From Hymenobacter sp. GOD-10R (GTDB lineage: Bacteria; Bacteroidota; Bacteroidia; Cytophagales; Hymenobacteraceae): a DNA stretch of 64,000 nucleotides. Location of the stretch: the NCBI RefSeq assembly GCF_035609205.1, contig NZ_CP141184.1:1364001-1428000 (forward strand), in the 5' to 3' direction. The notes below the pieces were generated by a model. That model did no database searches. It was not told the DNA's origin and saw nothing but the letters and a program-made list of their open reading frames with translations. The translations under genes and the position numbers were made by a program. Below, in pieces: positions 1 through 8,416 of the stretch; within the stretch, counting starts at the first letter, position 1, and every line of letters begins with the position of its first letter.

Positions 1-292
1 TTCTGCCCAGGCGTTTGCTGTCGCTGTAGAGGGTGGCGGCCGTGCCGCGGTTGCCCACTTGAAGCATCTGCTGCGTAAGGCCTCGTTGCTCTAGCAGTTC
101 CAACGTGCGCGCCTGCACGGCCAAGGCGCGCGAAGTAGTGGAGGGCGTCGGCATCTTATCGATAAGGCGGACCGGAACGCCGAAGCGAGCTAGCTCCATG
201 GCGGCCGTCATGCCAGTGGGGCCTGCGCCTATAATCAGAACGGGTCTGCTTTCCCCGAGCGTGCCTTGTGCTATTTTGCTTTGCTGGTTCAT
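1..292 (-). CDS. FAD-dependent monooxygenase, N-terminal part
   Basis: The gene runs off the left edge; only the first 97 or so residues are present, starting at the ATG whose complement is at 290-292. The visible protein starts MNQQSKIAQG and carries a Rossmann dinucleotide-binding motif IGAGPTGMTAAMELARFG near residues 20-37, followed by an acidic/basic strand end (RLIDK) and the motif RALAVQARTLELL. This arrangement is typical of the PheA/TfdB/UbiH class of flavoprotein aromatic hydroxylases, which also contains antibiotic-inactivating monooxygenases. The substrate cannot be inferred without the C-terminal half. It lies downstream of a tetR gene on the same strand, and a copy of the putative TetR operator sits about 100 bp upstream of its start, so induction by a small aromatic or drug-like ligand is plausible. 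That regulation is inference. Confidence 0.8.
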   Translation of the reverse strand, partial: MNQQSKIAQGTLGESRPVLIIGAGPTGMTAAMELARFGVPVRLIDKMPTPSTTSRALAVQARTLELLEQRGLTQQMLQVGNRGTAATLYSDSKRLGR

Positions 293-390
293 AAGCTTTT
301 AAGGGTGAGATGGTTGTTTCTTAGTAGGGTGACGCCACGGATAACTGCCACAGCGGACCTAGCCTACTTGGCTACTATTAATTGTATGGT

Positions 391-406
391 TCAACCATTT
401 GGTTAA
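391..406. promoter_or_regulatory. Putative TetR operator, copy 1
   Basis: The 16-mer TCAACCATTTGGTTAA differs at only two positions from the 16-mer just upstream of the tetR gene at 1044-1059. It lies about 100 bp upstream of the monooxygenase start, inside an overlapping set of dyads (ATGGTT-C-AACCAT at 386-398 and AACCA-TT-TGGTT at 393-404). The shared sequence at two promoter regions of neighbouring genes is seen directly; binding by the TetR protein is inference. Confidence 0.5.
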
Positions 407-422
407 GCACAGGGCCAAAAAA

Positions 423-1031
423 TTAAGCTTCGATTGCCCTGATAATAAAATCGGCTACTTCGGTGTGGCGACGCTCCATTTCTGCTTCAAACTCGGCGGC
501 TGATAATGCCAACACCGCCCGAAAAACCGGCTCCCCGAGGAAAGGAAAAATCAACATCGACATCATATTGATGAGCAACTGATTGGCGCTAATCGGTCGG
601 ATGCGGCCTGCTGCTATTGCGGCATCTACTTGTTGTTGGAACAAGACAAAGCCGGCTTGTTGGTGCCCCAAAGTAGCCGTGAAAAAGAACTGCGGACTGC
701 GGTTTACCTCGTTGATGATGAACAAGGGCAAAAAGCGGTGCTGACTAATAAATGTGACGTACTCGCTCGCGAACTGCCTAATCTTCGCAAACAAGTCAAG
801 GTCAGCTTCCAGGATGGCTAGCATACGTGGCACCAGCAAGCCTACCGTTTTATTGATAACTAGCGAGGCTAGCTTCTCCTTGCTGCGGAAGTAGTAGTGC
901 AGCAAAGCTTTGTTGATGCTCGCTCGATCGGCAATTTCCTGCATGCGCGCACCAGCTATGCCCTTTTCCAAGAACACTGCTTGAGCCGCATTCAGGATAA
1001 GTTCTTCGGTACTCGGCTTGCTGGCTTCCAT
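423..1031 (-). CDS. TetR/AcrR family transcriptional regulator
   Basis: This 202-residue protein has the N-terminal TetR helix-turn-helix (about residues 8-55), including the characteristic stretch ARMQEIADRASINKALLHYYF followed by KEKL. The remaining helical part is the ligand-binding and dimerisation domain, which is too variable to predict the ligand. Proteins of this family act as dimeric repressors in the cytoplasm. The next gene downstream on the same strand is a flavin monooxygenase, a frequent TetR target. A 16-bp dyad just upstream of this gene recurs upstream of the monooxygenase, suggesting autorepression plus control of the enzyme. The start at the ATG complementary to 1029-1031 gives a normal family length. 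Confidence 0.92.
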   Translation of the reverse strand: MEASKPSTEELILNAAQAVFLEKGIAGARMQEIADRASINKALLHYYFRSKEKLASLVINKTVGLLVPRMLAILEADLDLFAKIRQFASEYVTFISQHRFLPLFIINEVNRSPQFFFTATLGHQQAGFVLFQQQVDAAIAAGRIRPISANQLLINMMSMLIFPFLGEPVFRAVLALSAAEFEAEMERRHTEVADFIIRAIEA

Positions 1032-1043
1032 TAACCTACTGGA

Positions 1044-1059
1044 TTAACTATTTGGTTAA
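1044..1059. promoter_or_regulatory. Putative TetR operator, copy 2
   Basis: The 16-mer TTAACTATTTGGTTAA has arms TTAAC and GTTAA separated by six bases and matches the copy at 391-406 at 14 of 16 positions. It lies 13-28 bp upstream of the tetR start codon, next to a weak -7-like box on the minus strand (TAAGTTTA, complement of 1057-1064), a position suited to autorepression. Confidence 0.5.
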
Positions 1060-1183
1060 ACTTACGCTAAAGTAGCACAGAGGGTTCAATCCGACAATAG
1101 CCAAGCAAAACAAAACCGGCTCGCCAAATTGGCGAGCCAGTGTACAAGATTCCACGCACAAGCTGTAAAAAGAGCTAGGTGGC

Positions 1184-1630
1184 TTAGCCTATATCGGAAA
1201 CGATAAGGTGCGTTTTGGACAGCACCGAATCTGGCAGACTAGTGCGTCGGAGGAGCGTGGCAATGGGCTCCGGAATATCCTTAATGGTAAGCACAGCAAC
1301 TGGGCGAACTACTAAGTGATACTGCGGATCGAGGTGCTTGTTGAGCAACGTCTTATCGAAGGAGAACAGGCCCCGGCGGGCGTAGCGCATAGCGTTCTGG
1401 TAGTTGCGGCCGCTCTTTTCGGCGTTGGCTTCTACCTGCACCAGTGAGGCCGCGACGGTGTCAGGCAGCGCCAAAAAGTATTGGTGCAGTTGCAGCAACG
1501 TCTCCTGAGAAGAAGCTACCGATTCTGGCAATACACCGCCGCCCGAGGAAATGTGCAGCACGTGCCCGTCGCTGTCAATGGCAAACCATTCGATGTCAGA
1601 ATCTTCTTGTTCTATTTCGTCGATGCGCAT
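1184..1630 (-). CDS. Hypothetical protein, 148 residues
   Basis: I do not recognise this protein. It starts MRIDEIEQEDSDIEWFAID, has no signal peptide or membrane segment, and reads as a cytosolic alpha/beta protein with an acidic N-terminus, a central helical stretch (about residues 40-85) and a hydrophobic, leucine/isoleucine-rich C-terminal third. The N-terminal IEWFAIDSDGHVLHISSGGG resembles the start of several small Bacteroidota proteins of unknown function, but that is recall of style rather than a family assignment. It is an isolated gene on the minus strand; the ATG complementary to 1628-1630 is the only sensible start. Codon use looks like that of neighbours, so it is probably native. 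Confidence 0.65.
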   Translation of the reverse strand: MRIDEIEQEDSDIEWFAIDSDGHVLHISSGGGVLPESVASSQETLLQLHQYFLALPDTVAASLVQVEANAEKSGRNYQNAMRYARRGLFSFDKTLLNKHLDPQYHLVVRPVAVLTIKDIPEPIATLLRRTSLPDSVLSKTHLIVSDIG

Positions 1631-1767
1631 AAAAGGGCATGTGCAAGTAATTACCTGGGAGAAGTTGCTTCAAAGCTAGGTAGTTTGCCTTTCCAGAAGG
1701 TACAAGCAGGCAGAGATTTGGGTCGTGTTGATCCTATCGGAGCATATCTCTCGCTTCGTTGCTTGAT

Positions 1768-1868
1768 GTAGAGACACATACTTGTGTCTCCTCGCGTTGC
1801 TGACGTTGTTTACCTAGGTCGTTCTGACATCGGTCGTTCAACGACGAGACGCAAGTATGCGTCTCTAC
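1768..1868. repeat. Inverted-repeat intergenic element (MITE/REP-like)
   Basis: The 442-bp gap 1631-2072 holds this element. Its left end 1768-1790 and right end 1846-1868 are inverted copies with a few differences. Each end is itself a small palindrome of the form GAGACGCA-AGTA-TGCGTCTC. The roughly 55-bp interior has no open reading frame. The layout suggests a non-autonomous, palindromic repeat rather than a gene. Confidence 0.6.
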
Positions 1869-2000
1869 ATATCGTTCTAGCATTATAGGTTCAGCACAAC
1901 GCGCTGATTCCTCTAGAAATCCACAACGTCAAGCCAAGTAATTAAACCTACAGCTCCGGACGACCAGATGATCGTAAGAGTAACCTAGTGTCAGCAGGCG

Positions 2001-2026
2001 AGATTTCTCCCGCTGGTCGAAATGAC
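2001..2026. repeat. REP-like repeat arm
   Basis: Read on the minus strand this stretch begins GTCATTTCGACCAGCGGGAG and ends AAATCT. It resembles the arms of the inverted repeats at 8262-8348 and 22827-22909, which begin GTCATCCT and GTCATTCCGAGC. No matching inverted arm is visible nearby, so this is a solitary copy. Confidence 0.4.
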
Positions 2027-2072
2027 GACCTATTTGGCTAGGTGCTTAGTTGTAAGAATGGAGCTAGGTCGC

Positions 2073-2363
2073 TTATAGGACGAGCGGCTTCCAGGTAACG
2101 TCAGCCACCGCTGCGGTATTAACCGACAAGTACTTGTTGTACATCTCCTGCGCAGGACCTTGCTCCGGCTCGCCTCCATCTGAGTGCAATACCAACAGCA
2201 ATGCTTCCGGGCTTAGGCCGAGCAGAGGAGCTAGCTGTTGCCGTACCTCGGCTGGGGAGGCGTTCAGGCCATCTTGCAGCTTAACGACTGTCACGGTTTG
2301 CCCGTCTTGCTCGATCTGAGCGTACACGCCCGCTGGGCCAGTAGAAAAAGTGTCTGGGAGCAT
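2073..2363 (-). CDS. Hypothetical protein, about 96 residues
   Basis: The reading frame is open to 2495, but the upstream part is low-quality protein (cysteine- and arginine-rich), and the ATG complementary to 2361-2363 (protein MLPDTFSTGPAGVYAQIEQ) is the better start. The product is a small, mildly acidic soluble protein with no recognised domain; the segment SPAEVRQQLAPLLGLSPEALLL looks like a helical pair. It ends TWKPLVL. It lies back to back with the rightward esterase gene, and its function is unknown. Confidence 0.5.
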   Translation of the reverse strand: MLPDTFSTGPAGVYAQIEQDGQTVTVVKLQDGLNASPAEVRQQLAPLLGLSPEALLLVLHSDGGEPEQGPAQEMYNKYLSVNTAAVADVTWKPLVL

Positions 2364-2510
2364 AAGAAAGTAGATTGGGGAAGCACACTTAGCATACGCA
2401 AAGCAGGGGCAAAGGGCCAGACAACAATGCCGCGCTGACCTAGGCTCGCTCGCTAAATAACGGACGGATTTTATCCTGATCTTGCGCTCCGCCACTTTCC
2501 CACCGCTGCT

Positions 2511-4064
2511 ATGATCAGGCTCCTTTCCTCGTTCCTTTTGCTGGTTGTTTTATCCTTCGGCTTTGGCGCCTTCCGACCTAGGCCGGCGGTGTTGGGCGCG
2601 GTGAAAACCCGCAGCGGACCCGTATCAGGCGGCAAAAATAAAGTGGGTGATGTAGCCTACTACAAAGGCATCCCCTTCGCCGCGCCGCCGGTGGGAGAGT
2701 TGCGCTGGAAAGCGCCACAACCGGTGAAGCCCTGGGTCAAGGTGCGAGAGTGCCTACAGTACGGACCTAGCCCGATACAGGCAGCGCCGGCGCCGTTCAG
2801 CATGTGGAGTGCGGAGTTCTTGATTCCGGCCGCGCCCATCAGCGAAGATTGCCTGTACCTGAACGTGTGGACCGGAGCCAACGCCACCACCGAGCGCAGG
2901 GCGGTGCTGGTCTGGATCTACGGGGGCGGGTTCACGAGTGGCGGCAGCGGCGTGCCCATTTACGACGGCGAGGCCCTGGCCCAAAAAGGCATCGTGTTCG
3001 TCAGCCTCAATTACCGGGTGGGGCCGTTCGGCTTTCTGGCGCACCCGGAGCTGACGAAAGAATCAGCGAATCATGCTTCCGGCAACTACGGCTTGCTCGA
3101 CCAGCTAGCGGCCCTGCGCTGGGTGCAGCAAAACATAGCCGCGTTCGGCGGCGACCCCACCAACGTGACCATTGCCGGGCAATCGGCGGGCTCAATGAGC
3201 GTTAATTGCTTGGTGGCTTCGCCCTTGGCCAAAGGGTTGTTCACCAAAGCCATTGCCGAGAGTGGGGCCGGATTTTCGCGCCCGTACCCCACGCTGGCCC
3301 AGGCCGAGCAGGAGGGCGTGCGCTACGGCCAGGAGCTGAAGGTGCCTACGCTAGCAGAACTGCGCCAGCTTCCGGCGGCCGCCTTCGTGCAGAAAATGCC
3401 TAGCCTGCGCGGACCCATCACCGATGGTTATGTGTTGCCCGCTTCCATCCCAGAGCTGTTTGCGGCAGGCAACGCCAACCCCGTGACCCTGCTCACCGGT
3501 TGGAACGAAAACGAAGGCTTGCTGGCCGGACCCTTGAAGAACGCCGCCGATTTCCGGCAGCAGGCCGAGCAGCAATACGGCGCCCAGGCGAGCACCTTCC
3601 TGCGCTTCTTCCCGGCCACCAACGATGCCGAAGCGGAAACTTCCCAGCAGAACCTAGGGCGTGATGTCATCTTTGGCGTCCCGAATTATACCTGGGCCAA
3701 CGTGCAAAGCCAGACCCTGCACCGCCCCGTGTACGTGTACCGTTTTGCGCGCAAAGTGCCGGCTACCGGCCAATACGTGAAGTATGGGGCGTTTCATACC
3801 GGGGAAGTGCCCTATGCCTACCACAACCTGCGCTTTGTGGACCGCCCCTGGGAGCCCGGCGATGAGAAGCTAGCCGATACCATGACGGCCTATTGGGTGA
3901 ACTTCGCCCGCACCGGCAATCCCAATGGCGCTGGGCTACCCAAGTGGCCCGCTTACCAAACCACCGACAAACAAGTCATGGTGCTGGACCTGAACCCGGC
4001 CACTCAATTCCTTCCTGATCAGGCTAGCTTAGATTTCTTAGCTACCCAAGCTGGGAAGAAGTGA
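2511..4064 (+). CDS. Secreted type B carboxylesterase
   Basis: This 517-residue protein has an N-terminal signal peptide (about residues 1-20, LLSSFLLLVVLSFGFGA) and the full carboxylesterase/para-nitrobenzyl esterase fold. Visible signatures are the early block YYKGIPFAAPPVGELRWKAP, the block EDCLYLNVW, the oxyanion loop YGGGF, and the nucleophile elbow GQSAGS with Ser225. His429 in the segment GAFHTGEVPYAY and a glutamate near residue 335 (GWNENEG) complete the likely triad at spacings close to those of para-nitrobenzyl esterase. It would hydrolyse carboxylic esters outside the cytoplasm. The natural substrate is not evident. It is a single gene, separated from the AT-rich island that follows by about 80-150 bp. 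Confidence 0.93.
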   Translation: MIRLLSSFLLLVVLSFGFGAFRPRPAVLGAVKTRSGPVSGGKNKVGDVAYYKGIPFAAPPVGELRWKAPQPVKPWVKVRECLQYGPSPIQAAPAPFSMWSAEFLIPAAPISEDCLYLNVWTGANATTERRAVLVWIYGGGFTSGGSGVPIYDGEALAQKGIVFVSLNYRVGPFGFLAHPELTKESANHASGNYGLLDQLAALRWVQQNIAAFGGDPTNVTIAGQSAGSMSVNCLVASPLAKGLFTKAIAESGAGFSRPYPTLAQAEQEGVRYGQELKVPTLAELRQLPAAAFVQKMPSLRGPITDGYVLPASIPELFAAGNANPVTLLTGWNENEGLLAGPLKNAADFRQQAEQQYGAQASTFLRFFPATNDAEAETSQQNLGRDVIFGVPNYTWANVQSQTLHRPVYVYRFARKVPATGQYVKYGAFHTGEVPYAYHNLRFVDRPWEPGDEKLADTMTAYWVNFARTGNPNGAGLPKWPAYQTTDKQVMVLDLNPATQFLPDQASLDFLATQAGKK

Positions 4065-4220
4065 GAGGCAATTAGCATCACCTGCACGGATAAGGCAGCG
4101 CTTTGCTTGGTTAAACTTGTAATCTTGTTGTCTGAAGAAAAATTTACTCGCATTCAATAGAAAATTCTGAAAGATGCTCAATAAATATATTGAGACTTTC
4201 ATTAAGACGTGCAGCGCTGA

Positions 4221-4802
4221 TCAAATCTTTGTTTTTTCTGTACGTTGATGATAATTCATTGTATACTTCTGGCTCTTTGCTTTTAATGGTGTAGTCTTGT
4301 TTTTTAAATATTCATTTAAGGCATTTAAACAATTTATTGACTTATTTCTAATATTTTGGTTATTAGAATAAAATATTGGTAATAACCAACACTCTATGCT
4401 GTCAACAGGAATTGCAAATATTGTTCTATTTGCTACTTTGTTATAGAATTCAGAACCTATTGCGTTAATAAGGGAGGATTTAATTCCGTCGTAAACTTGA
4501 TAAATGGGCTTTGCCTTTCCTTCTGAGTCTGTCTTTTTAATAGAAAAGTATGGTTCTTCGCATATATCTGTATCTATGTGAATGACTACATATTTGTTAA
4601 ATTGATATATATTTCTAAAGTTTTCTGTTTGTAAAAAATTTACTAGGTAATGCCAACCTCCTTGTGATTCGTTCTTGCTTAAACTACGGTTTGGCTGCAC
4701 TAAGTTTAAGTCCAAATTCTTGTTTCTATTGAATCCGATAAGAATATTAGAAATTACTTCTTGGTCGCAAGGACCCTCAGTTACAAGCGCAAAGCAATTC
4801 AT
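4221..4802 (-). CDS. TOPRIM-like protein of a putative defence pair, C-terminus frameshifted
   Basis: The open frame gives 193 residues starting MNCFALVTEGPCDQE. The N-terminal acidic motif (TEG, Glu9) and a later DxD (VIHIDTD) fit the TOPRIM nuclease fold, and SIECWLLPIF resembles the conserved tryptophan segment of RloB/DUF4276-type proteins. The last 20 or so residues look random, whereas the adjacent frame continues as good protein (KQDYTIKSKEPEVYNEL and onward) to a stop at 4144-4146. One added base in the T-run 4300-4305 would join them into a 219-residue protein. It starts 3 bp after the stop of the ATPase gene, so the two form an operon. AT content and codon use differ from the flanks. 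Nuclease activity and immunity role are inferences from the family and the pairing. Confidence 0.65.
   Translation of the reverse strand: MNCFALVTEGPCDQEVISNILIGFNRNKNLDLNLVQPNRSLSKNESQGGWHYLVNFLQTENFRNIYQFNKYVVIHIDTDICEEPYFSIKKTDSEGKAKPIYQVYDGIKSSLINAIGSEFYNKVANRTIFAIPVDSIECWLLPIFYSNNQNIRNKSINCLNALNEYLKNKTTPLKAKSQKYTMNYHQRTEKTKI
4300..4305. other. Homopolymer T6 at the frameshift in the TOPRIM-like gene
   Basis: On the coding (minus) strand this is an A6 run at the junction where the annotated frame loses protein-like character. One extra base restores a 219-residue frame ending at 4144. It may be a sequencing error, a true mutation or a slippage site. Confidence 0.55.
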
Positions 4803-4805
4803 TAA

Positions 4806-6075
4806 TTAAAAATTTTTAGGAAGGCCGCCGATAAATCCTTTCATGAATGCTTCTGATAATTTAATTGATTCTTGACCTTCTAACGGTTGTGGTTTATTAA
4901 TTTTTTTAATATTAGTTTCACCTATTTTGTTTCTAAATACAACATGTAAAGTGTAGTTAGGGTCCTCTAGATCTATTCCATCTAAGATGGACGGATTGTG
5001 AGTAGTTAGGATTACTTGCTTGTTATGCTCTAATGCTAATTTAGATAATTGTCGAATAACTTCGGTGCAAAGTTTTGGATTTAACGCACTGTCGATATTG
5101 TCAATTGAGAAAAAAGACGGTGTTTCATCCGATATAAATAGAGCACAATAAAAAAGTAAGAATAAAAAACCTTCATTAGTGCTTCTTTGGTCCAAAACAA
5201 CATCTACATTCTTTATAAATCTATCTTTTAAAGTTAAGTAAGGTTCGTTTTCTGAATTTTCTTTACTGAAACTATCAAACCATGATATAAGCTTCATGAA
5301 GCTCTTGAACTTTTCTTCATTGCTTTTATCTTTTATTAGCTCTTTAGTATATTTTAATATGCCTTCTCCATTTATACCAAGAGGTGTTATTTGACTCTCC
5401 TTTTCGTAAATTCTTAATGTTGATATTTCTGGCATGTAAATTATAAATTCACCCAATTCATTTGTTTCGTAATTTTTTAAACCTGTTTGCATAGTTTCTT
5501 TTAATATTTCTACTTGAGAATGTTTTGGAACTTTTAGCTCCTTCATTCTATTTATAAGGCTTAGATAAGGGTTGTTTGGATTTTTTACTAATTCTTTAAA
5601 AAAAAGCTTTTTCTGAATCTCGTAGATTTAATTTAGATAATCTCTTTTCTAATTCCTTTCCAGTGTATAATAGATGAAGTGCTTGTCCTGTTGCATATTC
5701 GTCAATTATAGGAGCATTTGAAAGATTAATAGAATAACCCCACTTATTATAAGTTGAATCATTTGTATGTATTCTAATTGTCAATGAATCTATTTTATTT
5801 CTGTTTTTATCGTAATCAACCTTGATGGTGGGTTCAAAGAATTCCTCATTATCAATAGCTGATATTACTGAGGTAGGGGAGGTTACCCTAATACCTCTTG
5901 AATATAGAAATTCGTTATCTAATTTGTCGACCGCTGCTGCACCTGCAATTGCAATTGCTTCTAATATATTGCTTTTTCCACTGCCATTTTCTCCAATAAG
6001 TATATTAAATCTTGATAGTCCTAGATCTATTTTTTCTATTGATTTGAAGTGCTTTATCTCGATTTTAGAAACCAT
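4806..6075 (-). pseudogene. SMC/OLD-like AAA ATPase, split by a one-base frameshift
   Basis: Two frames, 5596-6075 and 4806-5546, are the halves of one ATPase. The first half (MVSKIEIKHFKSIEKI) carries the Walker A motif GENGSGKS at residues 28-35. The second carries the Walker B-like segment FFSIDNIDSALNP and the TTHNPSILDG H-loop region. The first frame stops inside a run of eight T (coding strand); removing one T gives a continuous 422-residue protein through SEKAFF-KELVKNPNNPYLS. In Walker B the usual glutamate after Asp is Asn. Such ATPases act as sensors or loaders for a TOPRIM or HNH effector in phage-defence systems such as PARIS, AbiL-like and Gabija systems. Here the effector candidate is the next gene. 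The gene lies 54 bp downstream of mutB, in the same direction, in visibly AT-rich DNA. Confidence 0.75.
5598..5605. other. Homopolymer A8 at the frameshift in the ATPase gene
   Basis: The coding strand reads GCT followed by TTTTTTTT and AAAGAA. With eight T the frame ends TTT TTT TAA; with seven it continues into the downstream ATPase half. This is the exact joining point of the two frames. Confidence 0.7.
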
Positions 6076-6129
6076 GTTCTTGTTTTTTCTTGTTGCCTAT
6101 TCTGCTTGTAAACTTATCATATTTATTCC

Positions 6130-8247
6130 TTAAGTAACTTTCCTCAAAATCTCCTGCGCCGCCACGGCAATAACCGTCCCTGGGCCGTACACGCCCACCA
6201 CGCCGGCATCATACAAAAACTGGTAGTCTTGCGCGGGGATGACGCCGCCGGCAATGACGAGAATGTCTTCGCGACCTAGCTTGCCTAGCTCCGCAATGAG
6301 CTGGGGGATGAGCGTTTTGTGGCCGGCGGCTAGGCTGCTCACGCCTACTATGTGCACGTCGTTCTCTGCCGCTTGGCGGGCTACTTCGTCGGGGGTTTGG
6401 AACAGCGGCGCGATGTCCACGTCGAAGCCCACGTCGGCGAAGGAGGTAGCAATGATTTTGGAACCGCGGTCGTGGCCGTCTTGGCCCATCTTAGCCACCA
6501 TCATGCGGGGGCGACGGCCCTCCTTCTGGGCAAATTCGTCGGCCATCTGGCGGGCTAGGTTGAACTGCTCGTCGTAGTCCATTTCGGAAGAGTACACGCC
6601 CGACACGGCGCGGATAGTAGCCTGGTGACGGCCGTATATTTTTTCAAGTGCATCCGAGATTTCACCTAGGGTAGCGCGCAGGCGAGCCGCTTCCACGGCC
6701 AGCGCCAACAGATTTTCCTTGCCCGAGCGGGCAGCTTCCGTGAGGGCATCGAGGGCGCGGAGCACGGCGGCCGAGTCGCGCTCCGAACGAATCTTGTTCA
6801 ACCTAGCTATCTGCGACTCGCGCACGGCGGCGTTGTCGATGTCTAGGATTTCAATGTCGGTCTTCTCGTTGACCTGGTACTTGTTCACGCCCACAATGAT
6901 TTCCTTGCCCGAGTCGATGCGCGCCTGCTTGCGGGCGGCGGCTTCCTCAATGCGCAGCTTGGGCAAGCCCGTTTCGATGGCCTTCGCCATGCCTCCTAGC
7001 TCTTCCACCTCCTGAATGAGCGCCCAGGCCTTGTCGGCTAGCTCGTGGGTCAGCGCCTCCACGTAGTAGGAGCCGCCCCAGGGATCTACCACGCGGGTGA
7101 TGTCGGTTTCGTGTTGGAGGTAGAGCTGGGTGTTGCGGGCAATGCGGGCCGAGAAGTCGGTGGGCAGGGCAATGGCTTCGTCGAGGGCGTTGGTATGCAG
7201 GCTCTGGGTGCCGCCGAGCACGGCGGCCAGGGCCTCCACGCAGGTGCGCGTCACGTTGTTGAACGGATCCTGCTCGGTGAGCGAGTAGCCCGAGGTCTGG
7301 CAATGCGTGCGCAGCGCCAACGACTTCGGGTTTTCGGCCCCAAACTGCTTGATGAGCTTGGCCCACAAGAGCCGCCCAGCGCGCATCTTCGCAATTTCCA
7401 TGAAGTGGTTCATGCCGATGGCCCAGAAAAACGACAGGCGCGGCGCAAACTGGTCGATGGTCATGCCCGCTTTCAGACCGGCGCGCACGTACTCCACGCC
7501 GTCGGCGAGGGTGTAGGCTAGCTCTAGGTCGGCGGTGGCGCCGGCCTCCTGCATGTGGTAGCCCGAGATGCTGATGGAGTTGAAGCGCGGCATGTGCTTC
7601 GCGGTGTAGGCGAAGATGTCGGCAATGATGCGCATGGAGTGCGCGGGCGGGTAGATGTAGGTGTTGCGCACCATGAACTCCTTCAGAATGTCGTTCTGAA
7701 TGGTGCCCGACAGCTTCTCCGGCGTTACGCCCTGCTCTTCCGCCGCCACAATGTAGAAGGCCATGACCGGCAGCACCGCCCCGTTCATGGTCATCGACAC
7801 CGACATCTGATCCAAGGGAATCTGGTCGAAGAGCAGCTTCATGTCCTCCACCGAGTCGATGGCCACGCCCGCCTTGCCTACGTCGCCCACTACCCTAGGG
7901 TGGTCGGAGTCGTAGCCGCGGTGGGTAGCTAAGTCGAACGCTACAGATAGCCCTTTCTGCCCGCCGGCTAGGTTGCGGCGGTAGAAGGCGTTGGATTCCT
8001 CAGCTGTGCTGAAGCCCGCGTACTGGCGAATGGTCCACGGGTTCTGCACGTACATCGTGCTGTAAGGCCCGCGCAAGTAAGGCGCTTGGCCGGCCCCGAA
8101 ACCTAGGTGGTCGAGGCTAGCTACATCGTCGGCGGTGTAGTAGCTTTTCAGCTTAATGCCTTCCGGCGTATTGGTCTCGGTAGGGCTAACAGCAGGCGCC
8201 GGAAGCGAAGCCGCATTATAAGGTATCTGAGAAAAGTCGGGCTTCAT
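6130..8247 (-). CDS. mutB: Methylmalonyl-CoA mutase, large (catalytic, B12-binding) subunit
   Basis: This 705-residue protein interconverts (R)-methylmalonyl-CoA and succinyl-CoA in the cytoplasm, linking propionate, odd-chain fatty acid and branched amino acid metabolism to the citric acid cycle. The N-terminal substrate-binding barrel shows [20 protein letters not shown] and [17 protein letters not shown], both conserved in the family. The C-terminal cobalamin domain has the base-off DxHxxG motif in [10 protein letters not shown]. Length is normal for the large subunit. The small subunit lies 169 bp upstream on the same strand; a long inverted repeat occupies the gap. A cob(I)alamin adenosyltransferase is encoded at 48296-48844. 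No MeaB-type chaperone or epimerase is in the window. Confidence 0.97.
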   Translation of the reverse strand: MKPDFSQIPYNAASLPAPAVSPTETNTPEGIKLKSYYTADDVASLDHLGFGAGQAPYLRGPYSTMYVQNPWTIRQYAGFSTAEESNAFYRRNLAGGQKGLSVAFDLATHRGYDSDHPRVVGDVGKAGVAIDSVEDMKLLFDQIPLDQMSVSMTMNGAVLPVMAFYIVAAEEQGVTPEKLSGTIQNDILKEFMVRNTYIYPPAHSMRIIADIFAYTAKHMPRFNSISISGYHMQEAGATADLELAYTLADGVEYVRAGLKAGMTIDQFAPRLSFFWAIGMNHFMEIAKMRAGRLLWAKLIKQFGAENPKSLALRTHCQTSGYSLTEQDPFNNVTRTCVEALAAVLGGTQSLHTNALDEAIALPTDFSARIARNTQLYLQHETDITRVVDPWGGSYYVEALTHELADKAWALIQEVEELGGMAKAIETGLPKLRIEEAAARKQARIDSGKEIIVGVNKYQVNEKTDIEILDIDNAAVRESQIARLNKIRSERDSAAVLRALDALTEAARSGKENLLALAVEAARLRATLGEISDALEKIYGRHQATIRAVSGVYSSEMDYDEQFNLARQMADEFAQKEGRRPRMMVAKMGQDGHDRGSKIIATSFADVGFDVDIAPLFQTPDEVARQAAENDVHIVGVSSLAAGHKTLIPQLIAELGKLGREDILVIAGGVIPAQDYQFLYDAGVVGVYGPGTVIAVAAQEILRKVT

Positions 8248-8261
8248 GGGCGGGGTGGTTT

Positions 8262-8348
8262 GTCATCCTAAGCTTGCGAAGGACCTTATCACGTTTGCAG
8301 ACGCAAGCTGTTCTAGCGTGATAAGATCCTTCGCAAGCTCAGGATGAC
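8262..8348. repeat. Long inverted repeat between mutA and mutB
   Basis: Arms 8262-8293 and 8317-8348 (32 nt each, two mismatches, 23-nt loop) form a strong hairpin. The left arm begins GTCATCCTAAGCTTGCGAAG. It is a member of the REP-like family also seen at 22827-22909 and, as a single arm, at 2001-2026. In the transcript it could attenuate or protect mRNA between the two mutase cistrons. Confidence 0.75.
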
Positions 8349-8416
8349 GGACGTAAAGGGATGGCAAACGAGAGGGGAATGAGAGATAATAAGGTATTAC
8401 TTTCTTCTACTTGCCT

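Noticed and set aside
105..302. Rightward 65-residue open frame
   Set aside because: It overlaps the leftward monooxygenase N-terminus, whose Rossmann motif is unmistakable.
6947..7366. Open frame of 139 residues inside mutB
   Set aside because: It is a high-GC shadow on the same strand in another frame, rich in Arg, Ala and Gly, overlapping a strongly conserved gene. Similar shadows at 2754-3205, 7045-7521 and 15497-15703 were dropped for the same reason.
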